Shown in pieces: positions 32,589 through 40,514 of a DNA stretch of 52,805 nucleotides. The translations under genes and the position numbers were made by a program. This stretch comes from Actinomadura latina NBRC 106108. GTDB taxonomy: Bacteria > Actinomycetota > Actinomycetes > Streptosporangiales > Streptosporangiaceae. The stretch covers positions 1 through 52,805 of the forward strand of contig NZ_BCQS01000047.1 in assembly GCF_001552195.1 (NCBI RefSeq). The letters run 5' to 3'. The stretch's first letter is position 1. Each line of letters begins with the position of its first letter. A model generated the notes under the pieces. That model was not told the origin of the DNA and did no database searches. It worked only from the letters and a program-made list of their open reading frames with translations.

Positions 32589-33635
32589 GTGACGATCAGC
32601 GAACCCTCCGCGGCGCCGTTCGCCGAGGAGCCGCGCGGCCGCGGACCGACCCTCGCGCAGGTCGCGCGGCTCGCCGGCGTGTCGCCGGCGACCGCCTCGC
32701 GCGTGCTCACGGGCTCGGCCCGGGTGAGCCGCGACGCGCGCCGCCAGGTCGAGACGGCGGTGGAGCGTCTGGGCTACGTACGCCGGCGCTCGCGGTCACC
32801 GGATGCCAGGTCCTCCGGCGCCGTCGCGGTCGTGGTGTGCGACGACGGCTCGCGGGTCTTCGGTGACCCGTTCTATGCCCGGCTGCTGTGGGGCGTCCGG
32901 CGGGAGCTCGGCGCCGGCGGGCCGCTCGTCATCTTGACGGCCGGTCATCCCAGGGAATGGGAGACCACCGCCGATTACCTCCGCGGTGGGCGCATCGGCG
33001 GGGTTCTGCTCGTCGGCGCGCACCGTGACCGGCCGGTGGCGGTGATGCACGCGGCGGCCGGTGTCCCGATGGTACTGGCGGGACGCCCCCTCGACGATGT
33101 GTGCCTGCCTTATGTGGACGCCGACAACCAGGGCGGAGCGCTCGCGGCCGTCCGCCACCTGGTGACGGCGGGACGCTCCCGGATCGGCACGATCGCCGGT
33201 CCGGCGGGGCTCGCGGCGAGTGCCGACCGGCTGGAGGGGTATCGGATCGGCGCCCAGGAAGCCGGGATGGACGTGACCGGGCTGATCGGATACGGCGACT
33301 TCGGCCGCGTGTCCGGTGAGCTCGCCACGCAGCGGCTGCTCGATCGCCGTCCCGACCTCGACGCGGTGCTGGCCGCCTCCGACCTGATGGCCGCCGGCGC
33401 GCTGCGGGCCCTGCGCCGGGCCGGGCGGCGGGTGCCCGACGACGTGGCCGTCGTCGGTTTCGACGACTCCCCGCTGGCCCGGCGGGTGCGGCCGCGACTG
33501 ACCACGGTGCGCCAGCCCGCGGAGGACCTCGGTGCCCGGCTCGCCCGCGAGTTGCGCGCCTGCATGGGCGGACGGCCATCCGCCGAGCGCGGTGTCGTGC
33601 TGGAGACCAAGTTGATCGTCCGTGAATCGGCCTGA
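32589..33635 (+). CDS. LacI-family transcriptional regulator, CebR-like
   Basis: A 348-residue LacI-type repressor. The HTH is TLAQVARLAGVSPATASRVL with hinge helix SRDARRQVETAVERLGYVR. The periplasmic-binding-like sensor follows: VVVCDDGSRVFGDPFYARLL, VLLVGAHRDRP, LPYVDADNQGGALAAVRHL, AVLAASDLMAAGALRAL and VAVVGFDDSPLARR. An N-terminal 20-residue extension before the HTH is seen in actinomycete sugar regulators. The GTG at 32589 follows AAGGGAG. Its own promoter carries a GGGAGCGCTCCC palindrome, the CebR-type operator, so a cello-oligosaccharide inducer is plausible; the island's GH12 endoglucanase and CBM2 enzymes fit this, although no such operator was seen in front of them. Confidence 0.9.
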   Translation: MTISEPSAAPFAEEPRGRGPTLAQVARLAGVSPATASRVLTGSARVSRDARRQVETAVERLGYVRRRSRSPDARSSGAVAVVVCDDGSRVFGDPFYARLLWGVRRELGAGGPLVILTAGHPREWETTADYLRGGRIGGVLLVGAHRDRPVAVMHAAAGVPMVLAGRPLDDVCLPYVDADNQGGALAAVRHLVTAGRSRIGTIAGPAGLAASADRLEGYRIGAQEAGMDVTGLIGYGDFGRVSGELATQRLLDRRPDLDAVLAASDLMAAGALRALRRAGRRVPDDVAVVGFDDSPLARRVRPRLTTVRQPAEDLGARLARELRACMGGRPSAERGVVLETKLIVRESA

Positions 33636-33657
33636 CCCGCATGACCGGTCGTCGCCC

Positions 33658-33689
33658 CGGCCATCTCGGCGCCGAGCATCCGATGGCCG
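33658..33689. terminator. Hairpin between convergent LacI and SGNH genes
   Basis: CGGCCATC (33658-33665) pairs with GATGGCCG (33682-33689), and the loop itself contains the palindrome TCGGCGCCGA. It lies in the 93-base gap between two stops and likely ends both transcripts. Confidence 0.55.
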
Positions 33690-33728
33690 ACGGGAACGCA
33701 GCCGCCCGGCGGGACTTCCCAGCTTCAC

Positions 33729-34766
33729 TCAGGACGCGGTGCAGGTGAGCGCGGGAATCTCGTTGGCGCCGGTCCAGGTGCCCAGGAACCCGAACTCGGT
33801 ACTGGCGCCCGTGCCGAGGGGACCGTTGAAGCCGGCGTTGCGTGCGGTGACCTCCGATCCGGAAGAGGTGATCGTGGCGTTCCACGCCTGGGTGACGCTC
33901 TGGCCGCCGGCGTACCGCCACGTGACGGTCCAGCCCGTGATGGGGGCGCTCCCGGCGGTGACCTTGACCGACGCCTGGAACCCGCCAGACCACTGCCCGA
34001 CCACGGAGTAGGTCGCGTCGCAGGCGCGTGTTCCGGGGTCCGTGCCGCCGCCGGGCTCGCCGATGCTTCCGGGCACGGACCGCAGCGCGGTGTACCAGGC
34101 GGCGGCCATCCTGTCGTATCCGGTGGCGTTGGGATGGACGCCGTCGGCCAGGTCGGCGGAGGTCAGCGCGGCGTGCATGTCCACCAGATGCACGTGTCCG
34201 CCCGCGCTGACCTTGCTCCGCACGATCTCCGGGATCGCGGCGTTGTAGGTCCGGACGGCGGCCTCCTGCGCCGACCAGGCGATCGGGATGATCGTCGCGA
34301 CGAACACCTCGGCGGCCGGTGCGGTGGCGGTGATGTGGTCGATCAGCGCCGACAACCGGGCGGGCGCGCCCGCCGGGTCATGGTTCTGGAGGATGTCGTT
34401 GGTGCCGATGTGCAGCAGGACGGTGTGCGGGGTGGTCGCGCGCAGCCAGCCGACGACGCCGGCGTCGATCTGGTCGATGCGCCAGCCGGAGTGGCCCTCA
34501 TGGTCGTGGTCGCCGAGTTCGGCCGGTCCGCCGGACAGCGACCCGACGAAGTCCACGCGGTAGTCGCCGTCCGCGAAACGGCGCCACAGGCCGGTCCGGT
34601 ACGCGCCGGGGACCGTGATCCCGTCGGTGATCGAGTCACCCAGCGGCATCACCCGCACGCCGCCGTTGGACTCGGCGTGGGCGGTGCCGGCGCCCGGCAC
34701 GGCAAGAGCGGCGGTCAGGACGGCGCCGAGCAGGATGCCTGCCCATCGCCGACGATGTGAACGCAT
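33729..34766 (-). CDS. Secreted SGNH/GDSL esterase (CE3-like) with CBM2
   Basis: A 345-residue secreted esterase. After the signal peptide (RRRWAGILLGAVLTAALAVP...AHA) come the SGNH blocks: Ser in VMPLGDSITDG, Gly in GHSGWRIDQIDAG, Asn in LLHIGTNDILQNHD, and Asp-His in DGVHPNATGYDRMA. This order and spacing resemble CE3 acetylxylan esterases. A Gly/Pro linker (GEPGGGTDPGTRAC) precedes a C-terminal CBM2 (CDATYSVVGQWSGGF, NATITSSGSEVTARNAGF). GGAAGGTGAG precedes the ATG at 34764-34766. A perfect 33-bp palindrome lies 197 bases upstream. Deacetylation of xylan or a similar wall polymer is the likely job. Confidence 0.86.
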   Translation of the reverse strand: MRSHRRRWAGILLGAVLTAALAVPGAGTAHAESNGGVRVMPLGDSITDGITVPGAYRTGLWRRFADGDYRVDFVGSLSGGPAELGDHDHEGHSGWRIDQIDAGVVGWLRATTPHTVLLHIGTNDILQNHDPAGAPARLSALIDHITATAPAAEVFVATIIPIAWSAQEAAVRTYNAAIPEIVRSKVSAGGHVHLVDMHAALTSADLADGVHPNATGYDRMAAAWYTALRSVPGSIGEPGGGTDPGTRACDATYSVVGQWSGGFQASVKVTAGSAPITGWTVTWRYAGGQSVTQAWNATITSSGSEVTARNAGFNGPLGTGASTEFGFLGTWTGANEIPALTCTAS

Positions 34767-35143
34767 TGCTCACCTTCCAAACGGGCGGGATGGGCGAAGC
34801 GAAAGTCATCCGTGCCTCCAGCGGCGCCGAGACGTCCGCATCCCTTGATCATGTCGACGACGTTAGCCCGAACATCAATGGCCGGATAGCGGCGCGGTTT
34901 CACGTCTCGCTCATCAGCCGGGTCATCCCAGGTCAAAGACTTCTTCACGACCAAGCGGAATCGCCCGTCGTCATGAAAATTTCATGACGACGGGCAAGAC
35001 CGTCGATTAGGCCCTGTTGGGCGCGCACTTGGTTGCGCCAACATGCGACACCCGGCCGGGCCCAATCGTGGGGCACTCTCCGCGGGCGCCCGCGCGAACA
35101 GGGCGTCCAGCGCCGCCGCCTACCTGCAGATCAGGCTGCAGTA
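34767..35143. other. Gap between the SGNH and GH54 genes
   Basis: About 375 bases with no supported gene. It contains the large palindrome at 34963-34995 and two short GC palindromes (CCCGGCCGGG at 35051-35060; a 14-bp one at 35081-35094) that may help end the leftward GH54 transcript. Confidence 0.5.
34963..34995. repeat. Perfect 16-bp inverted repeat with a one-base centre
   Basis: GCCCGTCGTCATGAAA at 34963-34978 is matched exactly by its reverse complement at 34980-34995 around a single A at 34979. The core ATGAAAATTTCAT resembles the GAAAGTTTC sites elsewhere in the island. It could be an operator for the SGNH gene or a terminator for GH54; the one-base centre leaves little room for an RNA loop. 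Confidence 0.85.
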
Positions 35144-36601
35144 CTAGGGCAGATGCCACTGCTGGTTGTTTCCGCCATTGCACGTCCACAGGACGAGCTG
35201 GGTCCCGTTGGCGGTGTTGTAGTTGGGGTCGTCCAGGCATTTGCCGGAGGCCGGATTGACGAGCCGGCCGTTGTTCGCCTGCCATTTCTGGTTGGCGCCG
35301 TCGTTGCACGGCCACCAATCGACGAGGGTGCCGTCGTTGTAGTTGGCGCCGGTGATGTCCAGGCAGCCGCCGCCGATGGTCAGGGTGCCGTTGCTGTTGA
35401 CCGTCCAGTTCTGCGCGGCGGCGTAGCCGTTGCAGTCCCACATCTGCACCTTGTTGCCCGGTGTCGCGGCGGCGTTGTTGTTGTCCATGCACTTGGCGCT
35501 GTTGACTCCGGACGTGATCGGGCCGGTCCGCGAGCCTCCGGTGCCGGTGGCGTAGCCGGCGGCGACGATGCCGGCCTGGACCGCGTTCTCGGTGGCCTCC
35601 GACGGGTAGCCCGAGGTCATGACGCCTTCGTAGAAGGTGCCCGCCGAGCCGATGCTGTTGTCGCCGCCGGTGCCGAGGATGATGGCGCCCTCCTTGCGCA
35701 TCGGGTTGTAGCCGGGGACGTTGGGCCGCGGCCCGTTGTAGTAGGTCGAAAGGCTTCCCGACTGGGCGTTTCCGGCCCGGATGGACCAGTGGTTCGGCTC
35801 GCCTTTGACGATGGCGGTGAGGAACCGGTGGTTGACGGTCGGGTCGTTGGCGTTGTATCCCGCGTTGACTCCAGAGAAGAGGCCGTTCTCCAGATCGGCC
35901 ATGACCCACGGGCCGGGGCCGGTGCCGTAGCCCCAGACCTTGATGTTGCCGAAGTAGATGGCCTCCATCGTGCCGTTGCCGTTGTCCCGGCTGTTGGTCT
36001 CGGCGTTGCCGTAGTCGAAGCAGCAGCCGCCGTTGTAGTGAGTGCCGTCGAAAATGGCGTACATACCTTCTGGCTGGTCACCGGTGGCGATCCCGTTGGT
36101 GCGGTTGTTCCGGTAACCGGTGCCGGGGGCCACGTACACGCCGTACGCCTTGTTGCCGTTGATCGTGATCGGCGCGGCCTTCGCGTCCGCCAGGTTGTCG
36201 TATCCGCCCGGAGCCGGGCCGGGGAATCCGCCCGGGGGCGCCTGGGTGAGGTGGTTGCCTCGGCCGGACTGGTCGTAGAGGACGGTGATGAGGCAGTTCG
36301 TGTTGGCGCAGAACGAGTCCTGCGCGGCGGCGTTGGCGTAGCCGCCCGCAGTCAGCACGCCGATGTCGCGCGTGCCGTTGTCCGAGGAGCGCCGCACCTG
36401 GTACAGCGGCCCGTTGTACGCGCCGTACAGCGCCCGGGTGGTGCTGTGCGCGGCCACGCAGGGCGTGCCGCCCGCGGCGTAGATGTCACAGGGCTGCGAT
36501 GCCGCCGCCGAGGCCCCGGTGACGGCGAAGCCGGTCAACTCACCCGCGGCGAGGACGAGCGCGCTGACCGCGACGAGCAGCGCCTTTCTCCAGAGGATCA
36601 T
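35144..36601 (-). CDS. Secreted GH54 alpha-L-arabinofuranosidase with C-terminal ricin-type lectin (CBM13)
   Basis: A 485-residue secreted arabinofuranosidase B-type enzyme. After the signal peptide, CDIYAAGGTPCVAAHSTTRA opens the GH54 beta-sandwich; QVRRSSDNGTRDIGVL and DSFCANTNCLITVLYDQSGR follow. The nucleophile should be Glu in CCFDYGNAETN (near 201) and the acid/base Asp in GTGGDNS (near 314), by comparison with the Aspergillus enzyme as I remember it. Fungal GH54 ends with CBM42; here a beta-trefoil ricin domain with three QxW-type repeats (AAQNWTV, ANQKWQA, NNQQWHLP) replaces it. The upstream operator TGTTAGCGCTAACA, 38 bases before the ATG, suggests control by a LacI-type repressor shared with the GH43 gene. 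Confidence 0.9.
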   Translation of the reverse strand: MILWRKALLVAVSALVLAAGELTGFAVTGASAAASQPCDIYAAGGTPCVAAHSTTRALYGAYNGPLYQVRRSSDNGTRDIGVLTAGGYANAAAQDSFCANTNCLITVLYDQSGRGNHLTQAPPGGFPGPAPGGYDNLADAKAAPITINGNKAYGVYVAPGTGYRNNRTNGIATGDQPEGMYAIFDGTHYNGGCCFDYGNAETNSRDNGNGTMEAIYFGNIKVWGYGTGPGPWVMADLENGLFSGVNAGYNANDPTVNHRFLTAIVKGEPNHWSIRAGNAQSGSLSTYYNGPRPNVPGYNPMRKEGAIILGTGGDNSIGSAGTFYEGVMTSGYPSEATENAVQAGIVAAGYATGTGGSRTGPITSGVNSAKCMDNNNAAATPGNKVQMWDCNGYAAAQNWTVNSNGTLTIGGGCLDITGANYNDGTLVDWWPCNDGANQKWQANNGRLVNPASGKCLDDPNYNTANGTQLVLWTCNGGNNQQWHLP

Positions 36602-36944
36602 GAGAAGCGGGAACCTTTCTCGATCGGCTGAGGATGATTGTTAGCGCTAACATTTCGGTGCGGACTCTAGCGGGATCGATCGCCGGTGGTTGGCCGGAGT
36701 AAATAGCGTGACGGGCCCGCCGTCAAGAGCCGTTCGAGTGCTTTGCTCGTCGCGGAGGGGACTGTCGCAGCTCAGCCACCACGCCGTCGCGTTCCGGGTG
36801 GACGTGTGGATGCAAGCCTTCACGGATTGTCCGCGATCGGCGCCCGTGGATCGCGTGAAAGACGATGAACCTGGGCTTTCTCGCGACCTCGGCGGCCGTT
36901 AACGTCTGCTGGGGAAGGCGCCCAAGCGACCTTAGGAGGTACGC
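36602..36944. other. Divergent promoter region between GH54 and GH12
   Basis: No gene is supported. On the leftward strand, TTGACG (36721-36726) and TTTACT (36698-36703) are 17 bases apart and could drive GH54, with the operator at 36639-36652 downstream. For GH12 only the strong AGGAGG at 36934-36939 is clear. Confidence 0.5.
36639..36652. promoter_or_regulatory. LacI-type operator TGTTAGCGCTAACA
   Basis: A perfect 14-bp palindrome in the GH54 leader, one base different from the site at 32046-32059 before GH43. Both genes encode arabinose-releasing enzymes, suggesting an arabino-oligosaccharide-responsive repressor encoded elsewhere. Confidence 0.7.
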
Positions 36945-38045
36945 ATGCGGCTGAGAATATTCATCGCGCTCGCCGCCACCGTGGCCGGGTTGTCGGTCGC
37001 GGCCCCTGCGCACGCGGCGGCCGTGACGACCTGCAATGGCAACGACACAGTCACGATGCAGAACGGCGAGTACATCTACCAGCAGAACGAGTGGAACTCC
37101 ACCGCGACACAGTGCGCCGACGTCGACACTTCGAGCGGTGCCTGGACGATCACGCAGACCGGTTACAGCCTGCCCACCAACGGCGCCCCCGCCACGTACC
37201 CGTCGGTCTTCAAGGGCTGCCACTGGGGCGCCTGCACCGCGAACAGCGGTCTGCCGATCCAGGTCAGCAAGCTGGGCAGCGCGACCAGCTCCTGGTCGAC
37301 CACCCAGGTGCCCTCCGGCGCGTACGACGTCGCCTACGACCTCTGGTTCAACTCCACGCCGACCACCAGCGGGCAGCCGGACGGCACCGAGCTGATGATC
37401 TGGATGAACAGCCGCGGCGGCGTCCAGCCGTTCGGCTCCCGGACTGGCACCGCCAACCTCGCCGGCCACACCTGGGACGTCTGGACCGGCAACCAGACCT
37501 CCTGGAAGATCATCTCCTACGTTCTGCAGGGCGGCGCGACCTCGGTGTCGAACCTGGACGTCAAGGCGCTGATCAACGACACGGTGGCCCGCGGCTCCCT
37601 CAACCCCGCCCACTATCTGCTCGACGCCGAGGCGGGCTTCGAGATCTGGCAGGGCGGCCAGGGCCTGGCCACCAACAGCTTCTCCTTCAACGCCACCCAG
37701 GGCACGAACGACGGCGGGGGAGACGGCGACCCGGGCTCCGGCTCCGGCTGCCGCGCGAGCTACCACGTCGACAACGACTGGGGCAGCGGCTTCACCGCCT
37801 CGGTGACGGTGACCAACACCGGTACCGCCGCCACCAAGGGCTGGAAGGTCGCCTGGTCGTACGGCGGCAACCAGAAGATCACCTCCACCTGGAACGCCGC
37901 ACTCACCCAGGCCGGGAACGCCGTGACCGCGCTCAACGCGTCCTACAACGGCACGATCGCCCCGAACGCCTCGACCTCGTTCGGCTTCCAAGGCGGCTAC
38001 TCCGGCAGCAACCCCCCGCCAACGCTCACCTGCACCGCCAGCTGA
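36945..38045 (+). CDS. Secreted GH12 endo-beta-1,4-glucanase with CBM2
   Basis: A 366-residue secreted endoglucanase. Signal peptide MRLRIFIALAATVAGLSVAA...AHA, then a GH12 jelly roll: NGEYIYQQNEWNS, FKGCHWGACTANSGLP, nucleophile Glu in DGTELMIWMNSRGG and acid/base Glu in AEAGFEIWQGGQGL. A Gly/Asp/Ser linker joins a C-terminal CBM2 (CRASYHVDNDWGSGFTA, WSYGGNQKITSTWNAAL). AGGAGG with seven-base spacing precedes the ATG at 36945. GH12 enzymes cut cellulose, xyloglucan or mixed-link glucan; the CBM2 points to cellulose-rich walls. A GC-rich hairpin follows the stop. Confidence 0.93.
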   Translation: MRLRIFIALAATVAGLSVAAPAHAAAVTTCNGNDTVTMQNGEYIYQQNEWNSTATQCADVDTSSGAWTITQTGYSLPTNGAPATYPSVFKGCHWGACTANSGLPIQVSKLGSATSSWSTTQVPSGAYDVAYDLWFNSTPTTSGQPDGTELMIWMNSRGGVQPFGSRTGTANLAGHTWDVWTGNQTSWKIISYVLQGGATSVSNLDVKALINDTVARGSLNPAHYLLDAEAGFEIWQGGQGLATNSFSFNATQGTNDGGGDGDPGSGSGCRASYHVDNDWGSGFTASVTVTNTGTAATKGWKVAWSYGGNQKITSTWNAALTQAGNAVTALNASYNGTIAPNASTSFGFQGGYSGSNPPPTLTCTAS

Positions 38046-38053
38046 CCGGCCGT

Positions 38054-38090
38054 GCCCGGGCCTGAGCCGCTTCTCGGCCAGCGCCCGGGC
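38054..38090 (+). terminator. Hairpin after GH12
   Basis: GCCCGGGC at 38054-38061 pairs with GCCCGGGC at 38083-38090, with partial pairing inside. It begins nine bases after the GH12 stop. Confidence 0.55.
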
Positions 38091-38150
38091 CGTAGCAGGT
38101 CAGGCGGGACATCCCCGCTGGGGCTCTCCGCGGTGCACGTGCCCTGCGGA

Positions 38151-38161
38151 TGAAAGTTTCA
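38151..38161. promoter_or_regulatory. TGAAAGTTTCA inverted repeat
   Basis: Identical over 11 bases to the site at 27678-27688. It lies downstream of the GH12 terminator and about 115 bases upstream of the TTGACA at 38265, so it could act on that promoter. Confidence 0.4.
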
Positions 38162-38264
38162 CGCCGGCCGGGATACCTGCGGGCATGGCGACCACGCCGC
38201 GTCACGCCTGGCAGGCAGGTGTCGGACTGCTCGACGATCGCTCCCGACGGCGGCCGACCGGGCC

Positions 38265-38323
38265 TTGACACCGTCCGCCAACCCGGTCACGATCCCATCG
38301 AATCGATTCGCCGAACCGATTCG
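38265..38323 (+). promoter_or_regulatory. Promoter with two tandem CGAA-class operators before GH54
   Basis: TTGACA (38265-38270) and CACGAT (38288-38293) have 17-base spacing. Five bases after the -10 lies CGAATCGATTCG (38299-38310), then CGAACCGATTCG (38312-38323). The same layout recurs at 43280-43325 and at the ABC importer promoter. Confidence 0.7.
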
Positions 38324-38514
38324 ACATGATCCGTTCACCCCGTCCATCCCGCCACGACCGCGCCGACCAGCTCCCCCGAACCTGGGCACCTTCCGGCCGG
38401 CGCCCCCGGTGGCGGCCCGCGCCAGGTGAGCGGCTTCCGCGATGAACGGAGGTCACCTGTCGGCGATCTACTGCGGCACTGCCCGCCGGCTCGGCGGACG
38501 CGCCGGCACCGGCC

Positions 38515-38757
38515 GTGCGGTCCGCTGCCCAATGAATATTCTCCGATGCGGACCGATAGGCCGATCCTGCTCGTTACCGGCGGCGACAACAGCAACAGCG
38601 GCGTGGGGAGTTCTTCAAGAGGGCCACCTCGGACGGTTATCCGCCGGACGCGGCAGAGAATGCGACTCAGGCCGGTCTGGTGGCGACCGGCTATGGGCTC
38701 CGGGTAAGAGCGGCACTTTCCCGAGTGGTTGTCGCCAGTTGGTCGTCGGTAACACCG
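38515..38757 (+). pseudogene. Frameshifted remnant of a GH54 arabinofuranosidase
   Basis: Three frames in turn encode pieces of the GH54 C-terminal catalytic region. LPNEYSPMRTDRPILLVTGG-DNSNSG (frame of 38525) matches the intact neighbour's LPSGYSPMKKQGAIVLGSGG-D. EFFKRATSDGYPPDAAENAT then QAGLVATGYG (frame of 38608) matches TFYEGAMVAGYPSDTTENEV-QANLVAAGYG. GKSGTFPSGCRQLVVGNTG (frame of 38703) matches GNSGAFPSGYHQLVVGNNG. DNA similarity over the last 90 bases is high even at silent positions, and the second shift comes from loss of one A (GGGCTCC against GGGACTCC). The N-terminal domain and the ricin domain are missing. It is a decayed partial duplicate of the gene at 38829. Confidence 0.88.
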
Positions 38758-38828
38758 GCCCTCGGAGGGCTTTCGGGCACAGGCCGATGGGTTGGTTTCC
38801 GTCCTATCCCACTTAGGGAGTCAGAACA

Positions 38829-40379
38829 GTGCGTCCTTTCTCAGTTCTCCTGCCGGGCCGTGCGGCCGGCGGGCGCTCGCGGGCGACCGTCGCCGCATTC
38901 ATGGTGGCGGTGGTGGCCGCGCTGGTGGCGGCCATGGTCGCGCCATGGCCGGCGTCGGCGGCCGTCACGGGCCCGTGCGACATCTACGCGTCGGGCGGCA
39001 CCCCCTGCGTCGCCGCGCACAGCACGACCCGGGCGCTGTACGGCACGTACAGCGGCGACCTCTACCAGGTCAGGCGTTCGTCGGACAACGGCACGCGCGA
39101 CATCGGCGCGCTGGGCCCGGGCGGCGTCGCCGACGCGGCGGCGCAGGATTCCTTCTGCGCCGGGACCACCTGTGTGATCACGGTCGTCTATGACCAGTCG
39201 GGGCATGGCAACGACTTGTGGTACCAGGGATCGAGCGTGGTTCCCGGTTCGAGCCAGAGCAGCCCCGCCAGGGCCACCTCCGAGTCGCTGACGGTCGGGG
39301 GCGGCAAGGCCTACTCGCTGTACATCAACTCCGGCAATAGCTATTGGCGGGACGGCCATCTGACGGGAGTGCCGACCGGCGCCGCCCCCGAGGGCATGTA
39401 CATGGTGACCAGCGGCACGCACGTCAACGGTGGCTGCTGCTTCGACTACGGCAACAGCGAGACGACGAGGAACGCCGACGGCCCCGGCGCGATGGACGCG
39501 ATCAACTTCAGCACCTCGTGCTGGTTCGGGGGTTGCTCAGGAACGGGGCCGTGGGTGCAGGCGGACCTCGAATGGGGCCTCTATCCCGGCGGCAGCCAGA
39601 CGTGGAACCCGAACCAGCGGGCCTTCACCAGCAAATTCGTCACGGCGATGCTGAAGAACAACGGGACATCGCGGTTCGCGCTGAAAGGCGGCAACACCCA
39701 GTCCGGCGGTCTGACCACGTTGTGGGACGGCTCGCTGCCCAGCGGTTACAGCCCCATGAAGAAGCAGGGGGCCATCGTCCTGGGAAGCGGCGGTGACTGC
39801 TGCAAACCCGGCGGTGGCGCCAACCTCAGCGCGGGCACCTTCTACGAAGGCGCGATGGTCGCCGGTTACCCGTCGGACACGACCGAGAATGAAGTCCAAG
39901 CCAATCTGGTGGCGGCCGGCTATGGGACTCCGGGTAACAGCGGCGCTTTCCCGAGTGGTTATCACCAGTTGGTCGTCGGCAACAACGGGCTGTGCCTGGA
40001 CGTCTACGGCAACACTACCGCGCCGGGCGCGGCGATCGATCAGTGGACCTGCAACGGGCAGGCCAATCAGCGGTTCCAGTTCCTGCCGGGTTCCAATGGA
40101 TACGGCGAGCTGCAGGCGCAGAACTCCGGCCAGGTGGTCGGGGTGACGAACAGCTCCACGTCCGCGGGTGTGCCGGACATCGTCCAGCAGTCCCGTACCG
40201 GGGCGCCCAGCACGTTGTGGCGGCCGGTCGCGCAGTCTGACGGTTCTTTCGCGTTCCAGAACCAGAACAGCGGCTTGTGCCTGGACGTTTACGGCGCGGG
40301 CGCCGACCTCGGCCAGCAGCTCGACCAGTGGCCGTGCAAGAACGCCCCCGGCACCAACCAGGACTTCGTCCCCCGCTGA
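38829..40379 (+). CDS. Secreted GH54 alpha-L-arabinofuranosidase with C-terminal ricin-type lectin (CBM13)
   Basis: A 516-residue paralogue of the GH54 at 35144. A long, Arg-containing signal peptide is followed by CDIYASGGTPCVAAHSTTRA, QVRRSSDNGTRDIGAL and DSFCAGTTCVITVVYDQSGH. The nucleophile Glu lies in CCFDYGNSETT; at the acid/base position the sequence reads GSGGDCCKPGG, keeping the Asp but with an inserted CCKPGGGAN loop that could form a disulfide. A beta-trefoil ricin domain follows (GLCLDVYGN, ANQRFQF, GLCLDVYGAGAD). The GTG at 38829 follows AGGGAG. Its likely promoter is 500 bases upstream, beyond the remnant copy, with two CGAA-class operators. It should release arabinose from a side-chain-bearing glycan. 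Confidence 0.9.
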   Translation: MRPFSVLLPGRAAGGRSRATVAAFMVAVVAALVAAMVAPWPASAAVTGPCDIYASGGTPCVAAHSTTRALYGTYSGDLYQVRRSSDNGTRDIGALGPGGVADAAAQDSFCAGTTCVITVVYDQSGHGNDLWYQGSSVVPGSSQSSPARATSESLTVGGGKAYSLYINSGNSYWRDGHLTGVPTGAAPEGMYMVTSGTHVNGGCCFDYGNSETTRNADGPGAMDAINFSTSCWFGGCSGTGPWVQADLEWGLYPGGSQTWNPNQRAFTSKFVTAMLKNNGTSRFALKGGNTQSGGLTTLWDGSLPSGYSPMKKQGAIVLGSGGDCCKPGGGANLSAGTFYEGAMVAGYPSDTTENEVQANLVAAGYGTPGNSGAFPSGYHQLVVGNNGLCLDVYGNTTAPGAAIDQWTCNGQANQRFQFLPGSNGYGELQAQNSGQVVGVTNSSTSAGVPDIVQQSRTGAPSTLWRPVAQSDGSFAFQNQNSGLCLDVYGAGADLGQQLDQWPCKNAPGTNQDFVPR

Positions 40380-40416
40380 GGCCGAAGAGACGGATGGTGC
40401 AGGCGGCGTCACACAC

Positions 40417-40454
40417 GCCCAGCGGGCCGGGCGAATCCGCCCGGCCCGCTGGGC
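40417..40454. terminator. Perfect 17-bp hairpin between GH54 and GH59
   Basis: The arm starting GCCCAGCGGG at 40417-40433 pairs exactly with 40438-40454 around a four-base loop (AATC). It lies between the convergent stops at 40379 and 40515; this is the strongest bidirectional terminator in the window. Confidence 0.85.
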
Positions 40455-40514
40455 TGCCGCACGCGGCCGCCGGCGGACCGGCGACCGGGGAGAGCCAGGT
40501 GCCCGTTGCGATCG

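Larger units (their letters stand above)
38046..38514. other. Gap after GH12 carrying regulatory sites
   Basis: No gene is supported. It contains the GH12 terminator, a TGAAAGTTTCA site, and a promoter with two tandem CGAA-type operators that would transcribe through the GH54 remnant into the intact GH54 gene at 38829. Confidence 0.55.

Noticed and set aside
38426..38828. Possible small genes in the gap before the GH54 gene
   Set aside because: The frames are explained by the frameshifted GH54 remnant and lack ribosome-binding sites.
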